Below, piece by piece: positions 1 through 11,043 of a DNA stretch of 64,000 bases; the first letter of the stretch is position 1, and each line of letters begins with the position of its first letter. The translations under genes and the position numbers were made by a program. This stretch comes from Rhodanobacter denitrificans (GTDB lineage: Bacteria; Pseudomonadota; Gammaproteobacteria; Xanthomonadales; Rhodanobacteraceae): positions 124,001-188,000 of the forward strand of contig NZ_QFWQ01000003.1 of assembly GCF_003335105.1 (NCBI RefSeq), read 5' to 3'. The notes beneath the pieces are model-generated. The model was not told where the DNA came from. It searched no databases and saw nothing but the letters and a program-made list of their open reading frames with translations.

Positions 1-1738
<1,738 letters not shown>

Positions 1739-1739
1739 C

Positions 1740-2867
1740 TCAGCGGGCCTCCTGCATCAGCTTGGCAAACCGGTCGAACAAGTAACCGATGTCGTGGGGG
1801 CCGGGAGATGCTTCCGGGTGGCCCTGGAAACAGAACGCCGGACGGTCGGTGAGCGCGAAGCCCTGCAGCGAGCCGTCGAACAGCGAGGTATGGGTGACGC
1901 GCACGTTCGCCGGCAGCGTGGCCGGATCCACCGCAAAGCCGTGGTTCTGGCTGGTGATCAGCACGCGGCCGTCGTCCAGGTCCTTCACCGGATGGTTCGC
2001 GCCATGGTGGCCGAACTTCATCTTCAGCGTCCTGCCGCCCAGCGCCAGGCCCATCAGCTGGTGGCCGAGGCAGATGCCGAACAGCGGAACCTTCGCATCG
2101 AGGAGTTGCCTGGTGGCTTCGATGGCGTAGTCGCACGCCGCCGGATCGCCCGGGCCGTTGGACAGGAACACGCCATCGGGTTTCATGGCCAGCACCTCGG
2201 CGGCGGGCGTCTGCGCCGGTACCACGGTGATGTCGCAGCCCTGTTCGGCCAGCAGGCGCAGGATGTTGAGTTTGGTGCCGAAATCGTAGGCCATCACCTT
2301 GAAGCGTCCGCGCGGCTGGTTGAAGGCGGTGCGATCCAGGTCGTAGCTGCCTTCGGTCCAGCGGTACGGCTTGGCCGTACTGACCATCTTCGCCAGGTCC
2401 ATGCCGTTGAGGCCGGGGAACGCACGCGCCCTGGCCAGCGCCACGTCGGCATCCACCTGCTCGCCAGCCGCGATGCAGCCTGCCAGCGCGCCCTTGTCGC
2501 GCAGGATGCGGGTAAGCCGACGGGTATCGATGCCGGCGATGGCGACGATGCCGTGGCGCCTCAGGTAGTCCGGCAGGCTTTCGCTGCTGCGCCAGTTGCT
2601 GGCCAGGCGCGGCACGTCGCGCACGATCAGGCCGGCGGCGTGCACCGCAGTGGACTCGGCATCTTCGGCGTTGACGCCGGTGTTGCCAATGTGCGGATAA
2701 GTCAGGGTGACGATCTGCCGGCTGTACGAAGGATCGGTAAGGATCTCCTGGTAGCCGGTCATCGCGGTGTTGAAGACCACCTCGCCGACGGTTTCACCGA
2801 CCGCGCCAGGGGCATGACCATGAAACACACTGCCGTCTTCGAGGGCCAGCAGGGCAGGAATAGGCAT
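1740..2867 (-). CDS. carA: Carbamoyl-phosphate synthase small subunit
   Basis: Glutaminase subunit that frees ammonia from glutamine and channels it to CarB. 375 aa, the usual length. The N-terminal CPSase small-chain domain spans about residues 1-150 and the class I glutamine amidotransferase domain about 190-370. The triad is visible as Cys266 (LFGICLGHQ), His350 and Glu352 ([11 protein letters not shown]). An in-frame ATG 135 bases upstream would add a basic, non-conserved extension; the start was placed at [17 protein letters not shown], which matches the family N-terminus. carB follows after one base. In related genomes dapB usually precedes carA directly; here an antiporter and an oxygenase gene lie between them. 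Confidence 0.97.
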   Translation of the reverse strand: MPIPALLALEDGSVFHGHAPGAVGETVGEVVFNTAMTGYQEILTDPSYSRQIVTLTYPHIGNTGVNAEDAESTAVHAAGLIVRDVPRLASNWRSSESLPDYLRRHGIVAIAGIDTRRLTRILRDKGALAGCIAAGEQVDADVALARARAFPGLNGMDLAKMVSTAKPYRWTEGSYDLDRTAFNQPRGRFKVMAYDFGTKLNILRLLAEQGCDITVVPAQTPAAEVLAMKPDGVFLSNGPGDPAACDYAIEATRQLLDAKVPLFGICLGHQLMGLALGGRTLKMKFGHHGANHPVKDLDDGRVLITSQNHGFAVDPATLPANVRVTHTSLFDGSLQGFALTDRPAFCFQGHPEASPGPHDIGYLFDRFAKLMQEAR

Positions 2868-3081
2868 ATGGGGTAACCGCCTTTTGGATGCAGCAAAGTC
2901 CGCAAGCCGCACGATTGCCGGCTTGTGGAGCTTGGGGAGGAAAGGATCTGGGCGGGTGGAAATTGTATGCGGCAACGCCGTTTCTGTCCACCTCACGGAC
3001 ATGAATCCTGCGAGGCCCCACCCTTCCGGGTCGATCTGCCAGCGCTACACTAGGCCACTTTTCGATGGAGTCCGATGTCCC

Positions 3082-3777
3082 ATGAGTGCTGCCGTTCTGC
3101 TCGATCCCGCACGCCTCGATCGCCCGGACACCACGGTTCAGCACCAGCCCTTCCCGTTCATGATGGCCCACGGCCAGCTGCCGGACGACGTGCGTGACGA
3201 CCTGGAACGCGATTTCCCCCGCTACACCAGCGCCGGCTTCTTCCCGTACGACCCGGACGACTGCGGGCCGAGCATCAATGCGCTGATCGAGAACATGACC
3301 TCGCCGGCGTTCGCACAGGCCATCGGGCAACGACTGGGCATCGACGACCTCGGCCAATACCCGACGCTGGTGACGCTGTGCCGCCTGCTGAACAAGCGGC
3401 ATGGCACCATCCACACCGACAGCCGATCCAAGGTCGCCACCGCGCTGATCTACCTGAACACGCGGTGGCCCGACACCAGCGACGGCTGCCTGCGGTTCCT
3501 GCACCGGATCGACGACATCGACAGCATCGCGGCGCCGGAGCTGATCCCGCTGTACGGCGAGTTCGCCGTGTTCAAGCGCTGCGAGAACTCCTTCCACGGC
3601 CACCTGCCCTACGAAGGCGAGCGGCGGGTGATCCAGGTTGCGTGGCTCACCAGCGAGGAGGAAAAACTGCGCAAGACGAAGCGCGGCAAATTCTCGCGTG
3701 CGTTCAAGAAACTGTTCGGCAAGCTGGACACCCGGTTTGGCGCCGGCCGCGACCGCAACGCCTCGCACCCCGACTGA
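3082..3777 (+). CDS. 2-oxoglutarate/Fe(II)-dependent oxygenase, prolyl-4-hydroxylase-like
   Basis: 231 aa. Predicted non-haem iron dioxygenase: an HTD motif (residues about 113-115, GTIHTDSRSK) and a distal His in FHGHLPYEGERRVIQ give the His-X-Asp...His iron site, and the Arg pair after it suits 2-oxoglutarate binding. The substrate cannot be read from the sequence. The C-terminal 40 residues are basic (KLRKTKRGKFSRAFKKLFGK) and may bind nucleic acid or membrane, which is inference only. The ATG at 3082 was chosen over an upstream in-frame ATG because the catalytic fold begins shortly after it. The gene is divergent from carA and convergent with the antiporter gene, so it probably forms its own unit. 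Confidence 0.8.
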   Translation: MSAAVLLDPARLDRPDTTVQHQPFPFMMAHGQLPDDVRDDLERDFPRYTSAGFFPYDPDDCGPSINALIENMTSPAFAQAIGQRLGIDDLGQYPTLVTLCRLLNKRHGTIHTDSRSKVATALIYLNTRWPDTSDGCLRFLHRIDDIDSIAAPELIPLYGEFAVFKRCENSFHGHLPYEGERRVIQVAWLTSEEEKLRKTKRGKFSRAFKKLFGKLDTRFGAGRDRNASHPD

Positions 3778-3808
3778 CCCATCGAGCCGTCGACTGCCGC
3801 CGGCCGCG

Positions 3809-4813
3809 CTAACCGGCGAAATGCCAGGCCACGAACACCGCGAACACGCCATACAGCAGACCGGCCGGCAACAGCGAACGCGCGTCGACACGGCCGCGGT
3901 GAAACAGCCACCACAGGTAGACGATGGCCACGGCGGTCAGCACGCCGGCCACGATCAGCGGCGTGTCGAACAGCCACGGCGTGGCGAAGATCGCCAGCGA
4001 ACTGGGAATGGTCGCCTGGATCATCATGGCGCCGGAGATGTTGGCCAGCGCCAGGCGCTCCTTGCCCTGGCGCACCCAGATCAGCGCGTTGAGGGTTTCC
4101 GGCAATTCCGTCGCCACCGGGCTCAACAGCAGCGCGACCAGGTGCGGCGGCAGTGCTAACGCCACGCCGATCGCTTCCAGCTGGCTGACGAACACCCGCG
4201 AGGCGGCCGCGATCACCACCAGCGCCGCCACCGTCTGCGCCGCCACCCAGCGCAGGGCCGGGTCGGCATCGCCCGGGCGGAATTTCAGCGGCTCCAGCGT
4301 CTCGTCGTCCGGCGCGCTGTCGTCGCTGCGCATCTCGCGCCACACGTACAGCGCGTAGGCCACCAGGAACAGCACGCCCAGCAGGGGCTTGAACGCAAAT
4401 GCGACCAGGCCCAGGCCGACCTTGACCGCGAAGATCGCCAGAAACCACGACTGGTCGCGCGCCAGCCGTCGATGATCGACCCGTACCAGCACATCGGTCC
4501 GGCGCAGCCGATCCCGATTGCACCAGAGCGCGATGCCCACCACTGCGTAGGCGATCGTGGCCAGCACCAGCGGGCCGCCCATCGCGGCGCCCACGCCGAT
4601 GTCGCGCGCGCCGGGCGTCTTGCCGAACACCACCGCGACGAAGGTCACCGCGCTTTCGGGCAGCGCGGTACCGAACGCCGCCAGCACCGTGCCGGTCGCG
4701 GTGGCACCCAGCTTCAGCCGGCGGCCGAACCATTCGACGCCGTTGACGAAGTACTCGCAGGCCAGATAGATCGCACCGGCCGAACCGAGGAACAGACAGA
4801 TGGTAAGCAACAT
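3809..4813 (-). CDS. CaCA-family cation antiporter (Na+/Ca2+ exchanger-like), riboswitch-controlled
   Basis: 334 aa inner-membrane protein with about ten hydrophobic segments in two inverted halves. Each half carries a CaCA alpha-repeat signature: FGTALPESAVTFVAV near residue 45 and SPVATELPETLNAL near residue 220. The acidic residues in these repeats bind the cation in family members. The start was set at MLLTICLFLGSAG; a longer reading would run into the leader RNA. A yybP-ykoY-like leader lies directly upstream on the same strand, and this RNA class senses Mn2+. Manganese export, or calcium export tied to manganese status, is therefore inferred rather than ordinary Ca2+ exchange. Substrate remains uncertain. 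Confidence 0.88.
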   Translation of the reverse strand: MLLTICLFLGSAGAIYLACEYFVNGVEWFGRRLKLGATATGTVLAAFGTALPESAVTFVAVVFGKTPGARDIGVGAAMGGPLVLATIAYAVVGIALWCNRDRLRRTDVLVRVDHRRLARDQSWFLAIFAVKVGLGLVAFAFKPLLGVLFLVAYALYVWREMRSDDSAPDDETLEPLKFRPGDADPALRWVAAQTVAALVVIAAASRVFVSQLEAIGVALALPPHLVALLLSPVATELPETLNALIWVRQGKERLALANISGAMMIQATIPSSLAIFATPWLFDTPLIVAGVLTAVAIVYLWWLFHRGRVDARSLLPAGLLYGVFAVFVAWHFAG

Positions 4814-4823
4814 GGGATGCACG

Positions 4824-4873
4824 GGCCGGGCGAGCGAAGGAACCGATGGCGCAACGGCACCGCTCGCCCGGCC
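4824..4873 (-). promoter_or_regulatory. 13-bp inverted repeat in the antiporter leader (possible expression platform)
   Basis: Bases 4824-4836 (GGCCGGGCGAGCG) are exactly complementary to 4861-4873, leaving a 24-base loop. In the minus-strand transcript the hairpin sits between the riboswitch-like aptamer and the antiporter ATG at 4813, so it could hide or expose the ribosome-binding region. There is no T-run, which favours control of translation or Rho access over intrinsic termination. The role is inferred from position. Confidence 0.5.
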
Positions 4874-4887
4874 GGGTAAGCGTGTCG

Positions 4888-5026
4888 CTGGCCAAAGGTC
4901 TCGCCGGGCATGGCCGCACCGGACGGTGGCGGCTGCTGTCCGCACCATGGCGCCGCAAACGCGGCGGCCAAGTCTGTTGATGCGAACGCCTCTGGGGACG
5001 AGGCTGGCTACTCCCCAATGACAGGC
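4888..5026 (-). ncRNA. yybP-ykoY-like (Mn2+) riboswitch
   Basis: Read on the minus strand, the leader contains the blocks typical of the yybP-ykoY class in the expected order: GGGGAGTAGCC at 5016-5006, a GCATCAACAG block at 4984-4975, and GGCGAGACCTTTGG near 4906-4892. GC-rich helices lie between them. This family binds Mn2+ and usually controls Mn2+ exporters. The boundaries are approximate and the call rests on motif recognition, not a covariance-model score. Confidence 0.75.
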
Positions 5027-5083
5027 CGCCGATGGTAGCGGCGGCTCCCGGGCGTGACAAGCCGGCGAGGCAGCGGCCCCGTT

Positions 5084-5884
5084 TCAGCGCGGGCCGGCGA
5101 TCACGTCCTCGAGCTGCCAATGCCCGGCGCTGCGGCCGGCCAGCCAATGCGCCGCCTGCAGGGCGCCGCGCGCAAAGATCGAGCGATCGGTGGCGCGATG
5201 GGTCAGCTCCAGCCGCTCGCCCTGCCCGATCAGCATGGCTGTGTGTTCGCCGACGATGTCGCCGCCGCGCACCACCGCGAAACCGATGGCGCCCCCGACC
5301 CGTTCGCCGGTGCGGCCCTCACGGCAATACACCGCGGTTGTCTCCAGCGTGGTCTGGCGTGCCTCGGCGGCAGCGCGGCCGAGCGCCAGCGCGGTGCCCG
5401 AGGGCGCATCCTGCTTGCGGCCGTGGTGCGCCTCGACGATCTCCAGGTCCCACGCCGGCAACACCGCCGATGCCTCGCGCAGCAAACGCGTCAGTACCGC
5501 CACGCCGAGGCTGAAATTGGCCGCACGCAGGAGCGCGATGTGCTTGCCGGCATCGGCAAGCCTTGCCTCCAGCGCCGCCTCGATGCCGGTGGTGCCGCTG
5601 ACCAGGGCGATACCGTGCGCCAGGCAGTGGTCGAGCGCCAGCGCCAATCCGGCCGGCCCGCTGAAGTCGACGACCACGTCGACCTGGGGCGCCTGGCTCC
5701 AGTCGTGCGCATAACGCGGCGAATCCGCGATGCCGGCAAACACGGGCCGGCCGTCGTGGACCGAACCCGGCGCCACCGCCGCATGCACCAGTTCGAAGCG
5801 CGCGTCGTCGTCGAGCAGGGTCAGCAGCGCATGGCCCATGCGGCCGGAAGCGCCGCTGATGGCGAGGCGTAGGGGGCGGATCAT
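5084..5884 (-). CDS. dapB: 4-hydroxy-tetrahydrodipicolinate reductase
   Basis: Reduces the cyclic product of DapA with NAD(P)H in the diaminopimelate/lysine route, so it serves both peptidoglycan and lysine supply. 266 aa, normal length. The N-terminal Rossmann loop reads ISGASGRMG. The family signature EAHHGRKQDAPSGTA near residue 150 holds the catalytic His and Lys. The start MIRPLRLAISG was chosen over an ATG 33 bases upstream because the nucleotide-binding strand starts right after it. It follows dnaJ on the same strand with a 57-base gap and may be read from the heat-shock cluster as well as its own promoter. Confidence 0.96.
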   Translation of the reverse strand: MIRPLRLAISGASGRMGHALLTLLDDDARFELVHAAVAPGSVHDGRPVFAGIADSPRYAHDWSQAPQVDVVVDFSGPAGLALALDHCLAHGIALVSGTTGIEAALEARLADAGKHIALLRAANFSLGVAVLTRLLREASAVLPAWDLEIVEAHHGRKQDAPSGTALALGRAAAEARQTTLETTAVYCREGRTGERVGGAIGFAVVRGGDIVGEHTAMLIGQGERLELTHRATDRSIFARGALQAAHWLAGRSAGHWQLEDVIAGPR

Positions 5885-5941
5885 CGGCGCGCTCCAGTCA
5901 AAAACATCGGTCGGCACATGCTAGCGCGTGTGTTCGCGGTC

Positions 5942-7066
5942 TCAGGTGGTGACCTTCGACCAGAACTTCTTCACGCCGTCGACCCAGCCCTTGGCTCGCG
6001 GCGTGTGCTTGCCGGCGTCGCTGTTGTCGAAGGTGGCTTCGAGCGACTCGAGCAGCTCGCGCTGCTGCTTCGTCAGGCGCACCGGCGTCTCCACCACGAC
6101 GCGGCAGATCAGGTCGCCGTGGCGGCTGCTGCGCACCGACTTCACGCCGCGGCCACGCAGGCGGAACTGGGTGCCGGTCTGCGTTTCGGATGGAATGCTG
6201 ACCGGCACCTCGCCTTCCAGCGTCGGCACCGGCAATTCCGCACCGAGTGCAGCCTGCGAAAAACGGATCGGCAGTTCGCAATACAGGTCGTTGCCGTCAC
6301 GCTGGAAGATCGCGTGCTCGCGCACGTGCACTTCCACGTAAAGGTCGCCGGCCGGCGTACCGGCCGGGCCGGCTTCGCCCTGTCCGGTCAGGCGGATGCG
6401 ATCGCCGTTGTCGACGCCTTCGGGGATCTGCACCGACAGCGTGCGGGTCTCCTCGAGGCGGCCCTCGCCATGGCATTTCCTGCACGGCTTCTCGATCGCC
6501 TGGCCGCTGCCGCCGCAATGCGGGCAAGCCTGCTGGATCGAGAAGATGCCATTCTGCATGCGCACCTGGCCGTGGCCATTGCAGGTCTTGCACTTGCTGA
6601 CCTTGCCGTCCTCCGAGCCGCTGCCGTTGCAGTGGTGACAGTTGACCTGGGTAGGCACCTCGATCTGCCGGCTGACGCCGAACACGGCCTCCTCCAGATC
6701 CAGCTCCATCACATAGCGCAGGTCGGCGCCGCGACGCGGACGCCCGCGACCGCCGCCCCTGCCGAAGATATCGCCGAAAATGTCGCCGAAGATGTCGCCG
6801 ACATCGCCGAAGCCCGCCCCGCCGCGCCCGCCCATGCCCTGCTCGAAGGCGGCATGGCCGTGCTGGTCGTACATCCCGCGCTTCTGCGCGTCGGACAGCA
6901 CTTCGTAGGCCTCCTTGGCCTCCTTGAATTTCTCCTGCGCGGTGGGGTCGTCCGGGCAACGGTCCGGATGGTATTTCATCGCCAGCCGACGGAAGGATTT
7001 CTTCAGTTCGATCTCGCTGACGCTGCGTTCGACACCCAGCACCTCGTAGTAGTCACGCTTGCTCAT
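5942..7066 (-). CDS. dnaJ: Chaperone protein DnaJ (Hsp40)
   Basis: Co-chaperone that delivers unfolded clients to DnaK and stimulates its ATPase. 374 aa. The J domain occupies residues 1-70 with the HPD tripeptide (MKYHPDRC). A Gly/Phe-rich linker follows (about 75-120, [20 protein letters not shown]). The cysteine-rich domain has four CxxCxGxG repeats ([32 protein letters not shown]), then the C-terminal client-binding domains. It is the last heat-shock gene of the set, 109 bases after dnaK, with a terminator-like hairpin in the gap that could lower its level relative to dnaK. Confidence 0.98.
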   Translation of the reverse strand: MSKRDYYEVLGVERSVSEIELKKSFRRLAMKYHPDRCPDDPTAQEKFKEAKEAYEVLSDAQKRGMYDQHGHAAFEQGMGGRGGAGFGDVGDIFGDIFGDIFGRGGGRGRPRRGADLRYVMELDLEEAVFGVSRQIEVPTQVNCHHCNGSGSEDGKVSKCKTCNGHGQVRMQNGIFSIQQACPHCGGSGQAIEKPCRKCHGEGRLEETRTLSVQIPEGVDNGDRIRLTGQGEAGPAGTPAGDLYVEVHVREHAIFQRDGNDLYCELPIRFSQAALGAELPVPTLEGEVPVSIPSETQTGTQFRLRGRGVKSVRSSRHGDLICRVVVETPVRLTKQQRELLESLEATFDNSDAGKHTPRAKGWVDGVKKFWSKVTT

Positions 7067-7105
7067 TCATGCATCCACACTGCTTGTCACACCCTTTCCC
7101 GATCA

Positions 7106-7144
7106 GCAAAACAGCCCGCGCCGGGAGGATGCCTGGCGCGGGCT
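7106..7144 (-). terminator. Terminator or attenuator between dnaK and dnaJ
   Basis: On the minus strand a 10-bp stem (AGCCCGCGCC / GGCGCGGGCT, 7144-7135 with 7122-7113) is followed by GTTTTG. The short T-run suggests partial rather than complete termination after dnaK. Confidence 0.55.
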
Positions 7145-7175
7145 GGTCAGTCGGCCGTGCCGAAGACGGTGCCGA

Positions 7176-9092
<1,917 letters not shown>

Positions 9093-9143
9093 GTTTGTGC
9101 TCTCCGAATTTTTCTTGCGGCCCCCGCGGCCGCGATGGTTTCC

Positions 9144-9171
9144 AGATGGGGGTCTGCCCGGACGATTCAAT
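9144..9171 (-). promoter_or_regulatory. Sigma-32 (heat-shock) promoter of dnaK
   Basis: On the minus strand ATTGAA (9171-9166), a 14-base spacer, then CCCCATCT (9151-9144). The -10 element fits the sigma-32 consensus CCCCATNT fully and the -35 element matches CTTGAA at five of six positions. It lies about 50 bases before the dnaK ATG. Confidence 0.75.
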
Positions 9172-9230
9172 GCCGGCAAGGCCTCCCTATATGATTTCCT
9201 GCGCGGCAACCGGCGCTCCGGTTCGGCGCT

Positions 9231-9764
9231 TCAGTCCTTGGCTACCGCGACCAGCGCCGGACGCAGCAGACGGTCATTCAGCACGTAGCCTTTCTGCAGC
9301 ACATTGACCACGGTACCCGGCGCCTGGCCCGGCGCCTCGACCATGCTCACGGCGTGGTGACGCTCCGGATCCAGCGGCTGGCCCAGCGGATCGACCTGCG
9401 ACATGCCATGGCTCTCGGCTACCTTCAGCAACGCTTTCAGCGTGAGGCCAAGGCCTTCGCGGATCGACGCCACGTCGCCGCCCTCGATGTTCAGCCCGCT
9501 TTCCAGCCCGTCATATACCGGCAGCAGTTCGCTCAGCAGCTTCTCGTTGGCGAAGCGGCGGGCCTGCTCCAGGTCACGATGCAGGCGGCGGCGCTGGTTC
9601 TCCAGCTCGGCCTTTTCGCGCAGCACGGTCTCGCGCAACTCGGCATTGCTCGCCTCCAGCTCGGCCATGCGCGCCTGCAGGTTCTGCAGCTCGGTAGTCG
9701 TCGACTCGGTGGGCTGGCCCCGGACCGGCGCCTCGCCCGGCGACTGCGGATCGTTGTTCTGCAT
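9231..9764 (-). CDS. grpE: Nucleotide exchange factor GrpE
   Basis: Releases ADP from DnaK to complete its cycle and acts as a thermosensor in the family. 177 aa. Residues 1-25 are polar and disordered-looking. A long coiled-coil dimer helix follows (about 25-80, ELQNLQARMAELEASNAELR). The C-terminal beta wing carries the signature near the end (GTVVNVLQKGYVLNDRLLRPALV). A GGAG site precedes the ATG. It lies between hrcA and dnaK on the same strand, with 80 bases to hrcA and 138 bases to dnaK. The latter gap contains the dnaK promoter. Confidence 0.97.
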   Translation of the reverse strand: MQNNDPQSPGEAPVRGQPTESTTTELQNLQARMAELEASNAELRETVLREKAELENQRRRLHRDLEQARRFANEKLLSELLPVYDGLESGLNIEGGDVASIREGLGLTLKALLKVAESHGMSQVDPLGQPLDPERHHAVSMVEAPGQAPGTVVNVLQKGYVLNDRLLRPALVAVAKD

Positions 9765-9822
9765 GCATCACTCCAAAAGGAAAGTTCATGGCCGGCAGCG
9801 AGTCCGACCGTCCCGATTTGCG

Positions 9823-9846
9823 AAAAAACCGCCTCCCGCTGCGGTT
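9823..9846 (-). terminator. Weak terminator-like hairpin at the hrcA 3' end
   Basis: On the minus strand AACCGC (9846-9841), an 8-base loop, GCGGTT, then further T residues. The stem is only 6 bp and overlaps the hrcA stop codon, so it may attenuate read-through into grpE rather than block it. Confidence 0.4.
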
Positions 9847-10915
9847 ATAGGGTCGTGGCGGCGCGATTCAAGGCGTCGCTGAGCAATCCGGCGGTGGCCT
9901 GCACCACCGGGATCACCCGCTCGTAGGCCATCCGGGTCGGGCCGATCACGCCGACCGCGCCGAGTACGCGCCCCTGCGCGCCGTAGCTGGCGGTGACCAC
10001 GCTGCAGCCGTCGAGGGCGGTGAAGCCGGATTCCTCGCCGATGAACAGCCGTACGCCCGGCGCCCGGGCGCAGACTTCCATCAACTGCAGCAGCTGGTTT
10101 TTCTGCTGGAACGCCTCGAACAGGTCGCGCAGTCGCTGCAGGTCGGCCAGCTCGGAGTAGCCCATCAGGTTGGTCTGCCCGCTGACCAGCACGTCCGGTC
10201 CGCCCGGGCCGTTGGCCGGCGGTGCGAACGAGGCGGTAGCCAGTTCGACCGTGCTGGCCAGCAGCTGGTTCAGCTCGCTGCCGGCCCTGCGCACCTCGGC
10301 CAGCAGACCGGCGCGGATGTCGTCCACGCGCAGGCCGGCGAAGTGGCTGTTCAGGTAGTTCGCCGCCTGCTCCAGCTCGCGGCCGTCGAGCGACCGGGCC
10401 AGTTGCACGATGCGGTTCTGCACCTGGTTGTCGCTGAACACCAGGATCACCAGCACCCGCGCATCCGGCAGCGCCACGAAATCGATGTGCCGCAACGGGA
10501 AATCGGCCTGGCGCGGCACCGTGACCACACCGGCGAAATGGGTCATCGCCGACAGCAGGGTGGACACGTTGCCGAGCAGGTCGCGCGTGGTGGTCGGCCC
10601 CGGCGGCAGTTCGCGCTGCAGGCGGGCCATCTCCGCGCGCGGCAGCGGCTGCAACTCGATCAGGCTGTCGACGAACAGGCGCAGGCCGCGCGGCGTGGGC
10701 ACGCGGCCGGCCGAGGTATGCGGCGAGGCGACCAGGCCGGCGTCCTCCAGGTCGGCCATGATGTTGCGGATCGTGGCCGGACTCACGTCCAGACCGGATG
10801 AACGCGACAGCGTGCGCGAGCCGACCGGCTCGCCATCGACCAGGTATTGGGCGATCAGCGTGCGCAACAGGCGGCGGGCGCGGGCGTCGAGGTCGTGGCC
10901 ATGCGGATTGATCAT
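9845..10915 (-). CDS. hrcA: Heat-inducible transcription repressor HrcA
   Basis: Represses class I heat-shock genes by binding CIRCE inverted repeats; its activity depends on GroEL in the family. 356 aa. The N-terminal winged-helix region is visible (residues about 8-75, with SRTLSRSSGLDVSPATIRNI as recognition segment), followed by the GAF-like effector-binding region. The start MINPHGHDLDARARRLLRTL was chosen over an ATG 114 bases upstream because family members begin just before DLDxRARRLL. No CIRCE repeat was recognised near the heat-shock genes here, so its target is probably elsewhere (groESL is typical). A sigma-32-like promoter lies upstream. Confidence 0.94.
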   Translation of the reverse strand: MINPHGHDLDARARRLLRTLIAQYLVDGEPVGSRTLSRSSGLDVSPATIRNIMADLEDAGLVASPHTSAGRVPTPRGLRLFVDSLIELQPLPRAEMARLQRELPPGPTTTRDLLGNVSTLLSAMTHFAGVVTVPRQADFPLRHIDFVALPDARVLVILVFSDNQVQNRIVQLARSLDGRELEQAANYLNSHFAGLRVDDIRAGLLAEVRRAGSELNQLLASTVELATASFAPPANGPGGPDVLVSGQTNLMGYSELADLQRLRDLFEAFQQKNQLLQLMEVCARAPGVRLFIGEESGFTALDGCSVVTASYGAQGRVLGAVGVIGPTRMAYERVIPVVQATAGLLSDALNRAATTL

Positions 10916-10945
10916 GCGTCTGTAGCGGTCCTTGAGACCCGACAG

Positions 10946-10974
10946 AAATAAGGTCTGCGCGCGCGGCTTGCAAG
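10946..10974 (-). promoter_or_regulatory. Candidate sigma-32 promoter of hrcA
   Basis: On the minus strand CTTGCA (10974-10969), a 15-base spacer, then CCTTATTT (10953-10946). It matches the heat-shock consensus at most but not all positions and lies about 30 bases before the hrcA ATG. Confidence 0.45.
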
Positions 10975-11043
10975 TGAAACGTGCTCTGCGTGCACGGCCA
11001 CGGGCTCCCGCTACAATCCGGTCATCCAACCATCCGCCTGCCC

